A stretch of 24,284 nt of DNA from an uncultured Collinsella sp. (GTDB lineage: Bacteria; Actinomycetota; Coriobacteriia; Coriobacteriales; Coriobacteriaceae). Shown one piece after another: positions 22,079 through 24,284 of the stretch (its first letter is position 1; each line of letters starts with the position of its first letter). Location: positions 1 through 24,284 of the forward strand of contig CAUDAE010000012.1 of the NCBI GenBank assembly GCA_958447445.1. The letters run 5' to 3'. The position numbers and the translations under genes were made by a program. The notes under the pieces are model-generated. The model saw only the letters and a program-made list of their open reading frames with translations. It was not told where the DNA came from and ran no database searches.

Positions 22079-23167
22079 GTGAGCGTTATGAAGTTTCTTA
22101 AAGACAGGCAGACGCGTCACGATTTTGTTACGTACGCCATGTGCCTTGTGGCGTTCGCCATCGTGTTCTTTATGCAGTCTAACCACATGATTCCGCGCAT
22201 GATCGCCGGTCAGCTGGTTCCCATCACGGCCTATATCGTCATGGCCATCTCCCTTAACCTCGTCGTCGGCATTGCGGGTGACCTGTCGCTGGGCCACGCG
22301 GGCTTTATGAGCGTCGGCGCCTATACGGGCATCGTCACCGCCGTCGCGCTGGAGAGCGCCGTTCCCTCCGATCCGGTGCGCCTTATCATCAGCATCGTGG
22401 TCGGTGCCATCGTTGCCGCCATCCTGGGCTTCTTGATTGGTATCCCGGTCCTGCGCCTGAGCGGCGACTATCTGGCCATCGTGACGCTGGCCTTTGGCGA
22501 GATTATCAAGGAGATCGTCACCTGCCTCATTGTGGGCGTCGATTCCCGCGGCCTGCATGTGATCTTTAACATCACGGGTAACTCCACGATCGACGACCTG
22601 CACCTGCTCGAGGACGGCACCGCCATCATCAAAGGCGCCCAGGGCGCCTCGGGCGTGTCGACGTACTCGACCTTCCTCGCCGGTGCCATCCTGGTCATGG
22701 TCGCACTCGTGATCGTGCTCAACCTGGTTCGCAGCCGTACCGGCCGTGCCATTATGGCCGTGCGCGACAACAAGATCGCTGCCGAGTCTGTGGGCATCTC
22801 CGTCACCGAGTACCGCATGATCGCCTTCGTGGTTTCCGCTGCCCTCGCCGGTGCTGCCGGAGCTCTCTTCGGCGGTAACTTCTCGCAGCTCTCCGCCACC
22901 AAGTTCGACTTCAACACGTCCATCCTCATTCTGGTGTTCGTGGTCCTGGGCGGCCTGGGCAACATGCGCGGTTCCGTCATCGCGGCGGCGTTGCTCACGG
23001 TGCTTCCCGAGCTGCTCCGCCAGTTCTCGGACTACCGCATGCTCATCTACGCCATCGTGCTGATCCTGGTCATGATTTTTACCAACAACCCGCAGCTCAA
23101 GGCGTTCTTCGGTCGCGTCAAGGACCGCTTTGCTTCCAAGAAGGAGGTGGCAGCCGATGCCCAGTAA
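22079..23167 (+). CDS. livM: Branched-chain amino-acid ABC transporter permease LivM
   Basis: 362 aa from the GTG directly after the livH stop, with GAGAAGG five bases upstream; the ATG at 22088 is an alternative. LivM landmarks are the block MAISLNLVVGIAGDLSLGHAGFMSVGAYTG, PVLRLSGDYLAIVTLAFGEI near residues 125-145, the coupling loop SRTGRAIMAVRDNKIAAESVGI, and FVVLGGLGNMRGSVIAAALLTVLPELLR. A roughly 45-residue hydrophilic insertion (around NSTIDDLHLLEDGTAIIKGA) sits between membrane segments, probably facing outwards. It heterodimerises with LivH. Its end overlaps livG by 11 bases. Confidence 0.94.
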   Translation: MSVMKFLKDRQTRHDFVTYAMCLVAFAIVFFMQSNHMIPRMIAGQLVPITAYIVMAISLNLVVGIAGDLSLGHAGFMSVGAYTGIVTAVALESAVPSDPVRLIISIVVGAIVAAILGFLIGIPVLRLSGDYLAIVTLAFGEIIKEIVTCLIVGVDSRGLHVIFNITGNSTIDDLHLLEDGTAIIKGAQGASGVSTYSTFLAGAILVMVALVIVLNLVRSRTGRAIMAVRDNKIAAESVGISVTEYRMIAFVVSAALAGAAGALFGGNFSQLSATKFDFNTSILILVFVVLGGLGNMRGSVIAAALLTVLPELLRQFSDYRMLIYAIVLILVMIFTNNPQLKAFFGRVKDRFASKKEVAADAQ

Positions 23168-24017
23168 ATTTGAGTTCAAGAAGGGCAAGATGGTCCCGTA
23201 TCCTTCTGGCGCCATCGTTCCCGATCGTGACCTGGGCGAGCGCCCTGCACTCGAGTGCATCCACCTGGGCATTGAGTTCGGTGGCCTTAAGGCAGTCGAC
23301 GACTTTAGCCTGACTATCGGCAAGACCGAGATCGCCGGTCTGATCGGTCCCAACGGCGCCGGCAAGACCACGGTCTTCAACCTGCTCACCAAGGTGTACC
23401 AGCCCACGCATGGCACCATCCTGCTCGACGGCGAGGACACCTCGGGCAAGTCGGTCTACCAGGTCAACCGCATGGGTATTGCCCGTACCTTCCAGAACAT
23501 TCGCCTATTCAACACCATGACGGTGGAGGATAACGTCAAGGTCGGCCTGCATAACCAGGAGCGTTACTCCGGCTTTGAGGGCGTGCTGCGCCTGCCGACG
23601 TATTGGAAGCACGAGAAGGCTGCTCACGAGCGCGCCATGGAGCTGCTGTCCATCTTTGATATGGAGCATCTGGCAAACGAGCGGGCCGGATCGCTGCCTT
23701 ACGGCGCCCAGCGTCGTCTGGAGATCGTCCGCGCGCTTGCCACCAACCCCAAGCTACTGCTGCTCGACGAGCCTGCCGCCGGCATGAACCCGTCCGAGAC
23801 CGCGGAGCTGATGGAGAACATCGTCAAGATTCGCGACACCTTCGGCATTGCCATCATGCTTATCGAGCACGACATGTCGCTCGTTATGAACATCTGCGAG
23901 GGCATCTGCGTGCTCAACTTTGGCAAGGTCATCGCCAAGGGCACGGCAGAGGAAATCCAGAACAACGACGCCGTTATCGAGGCATATCTGGGCAAGCAGG
24001 ATAAGGGGGAGAACTAA
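23157..24017 (+). CDS. livG: Branched-chain amino-acid ABC transporter ATPase LivG
   Basis: 286 aa. The ATG at 23157 lies inside the end of livM, with AAGGAGG upstream. Nucleotide-binding motifs are Walker A GPNGAGKT (64-71), Q-loop FQNIRLF, signature LPYGAQRR (180-187, the YG variant typical of Liv ATPases), Walker B LLLLDEP (200-206) and switch His238 (IEHDM). All are intact. Residues 1-30 form an extra polar leader (MPSKFEFKKGKMVPYPSGAI) ahead of the usual family start, which is uncommon for LivG. With LivF it powers import of branched-chain amino acids. The livF ATG follows one base-triplet after the TAA region. Confidence 0.95.
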   Translation: MPSKFEFKKGKMVPYPSGAIVPDRDLGERPALECIHLGIEFGGLKAVDDFSLTIGKTEIAGLIGPNGAGKTTVFNLLTKVYQPTHGTILLDGEDTSGKSVYQVNRMGIARTFQNIRLFNTMTVEDNVKVGLHNQERYSGFEGVLRLPTYWKHEKAAHERAMELLSIFDMEHLANERAGSLPYGAQRRLEIVRALATNPKLLLLDEPAAGMNPSETAELMENIVKIRDTFGIAIMLIEHDMSLVMNICEGICVLNFGKVIAKGTAEEIQNNDAVIEAYLGKQDKGEN

Positions 24018-24284
24018 ATGGCAGAGCCGATGCTTTCCGTCTACAACATCAACGTCTGGTACGGCGCCATCCACGCCATTAAGGACATCTCCTTTAACGT
24101 TAACGAGGGCGAGATCGTTGCTCTGATCGGTGCGAACGGTGCCGGCAAGTCCACGACGCTTAAAACCGTCTCGGGCCTGCTGCGTTCCAAGACCGGCTCC
24201 ATCAAGTTTATGGGCGAGGACATTACCCATACGCCTGCCGACAAGCTGGTGGGCAAGGGCTTGGCTCAGGTCCCTGAGGGCCGT
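24018..24284 (+). CDS. livF: Branched-chain amino-acid ABC transporter ATPase LivF, truncated by window edge
   Basis: 89 codons are visible, beginning at an ATG immediately after the livG stop, with AAGGGGGAG upstream. It contains LSVYNINVWYGAIHAIKDIS, the Walker A GANGAGKS (38-45), and the start of the region before the Q-loop/signature (GKGLAQVPEGR, the LivF-typical VPEGR). The rest lies beyond the right edge. It is the second ATPase of the Liv importer. Confidence 0.93.
   Translation, partial: MAEPMLSVYNINVWYGAIHAIKDISFNVNEGEIVALIGANGAGKSTTLKTVSGLLRSKTGSIKFMGEDITHTPADKLVGKGLAQVPEGR

Noticed and set aside
21173..23449. Long minus-strand open frame (over 700 codons) opposite livH, livM and livG
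   Set aside because: His/Asp/Gly/Arg-rich shadow of three clear genes with intact motifs, with no recognisable domain.

Overview
The window is visibly GC-rich, gene-dense bacterial chromosome. The gene content fits a gut member of the Coriobacteriia, most likely Collinsella or a close relative. It includes a lactate dehydrogenase with a ferredoxin-fused EtfA, a single-chain PurL, twin-arginine substrate-binding lipoproteins and a palindromic intergenic repeat array. The taxonomic call is inference; there is no rRNA or other marker gene here. I see no phage, transposase, tRNA, rRNA or CRISPR array.

Layout. (1) 1-1434, minus strand: a small surface-protein cassette. It has a 98-aa protein with a nuclease-like fold fragment, a single-pass anchored extracytoplasmic protein, and a secreted beta-rich surface protein cut by the window edge. 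(2) 1781-5406, plus strand: a tight three-gene operon of FAD-linked (D-)lactate dehydrogenase type oxidoreductase, EtfB, and EtfA with two [4Fe-4S] clusters. This is the composition of an electron-confurcating lactate dehydrogenase. (3) 5403-6215, minus: an HD-domain hydrolase whose end overlaps etfA. (4) 6342-7347, plus: AzlC/AzlD, a branched-chain amino-acid exporter. (5) 7498-8520, plus: KdgT, a 2-keto-3-deoxygluconate permease, flanked by inverted repeats. (6) 8710-9846, plus: a seven-helix membrane GGDEF diguanylate cyclase with its terminator. (7) 10036-10971, minus: an EamA/DMT permease. (8) 11073-14819, minus: full-length PurL with its own terminator. (9) 15004-16566, plus: a CPA2 cation/proton antiporter with an unusual soluble tail. 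A strictly periodic array of alternating inverted repeats and a strong bidirectional terminator follow it. (10) 16838-18181, minus: homoserine dehydrogenase. (11) 18432 to the right edge, plus: a Liv-type branched-chain amino-acid ABC importer with two tandem paralogous binding lipoproteins, then LivH, LivM, LivG and a truncated LivF.

How the parts work together. Much of the window concerns amino-acid and organic-acid metabolism: lactate oxidation coupled to Etf and ferredoxin, sugar-acid uptake, BCAA export (AzlCD) and BCAA import (Liv), plus the threonine/methionine/isoleucine branch enzyme Hom. The points most worth a second look are the Ldh-EtfAB complex, the surface cassette at the left edge, the 62-bp-period palindromic array at 16579-16764, and the duplicated livJ genes with shared upstream motifs and leader structures.
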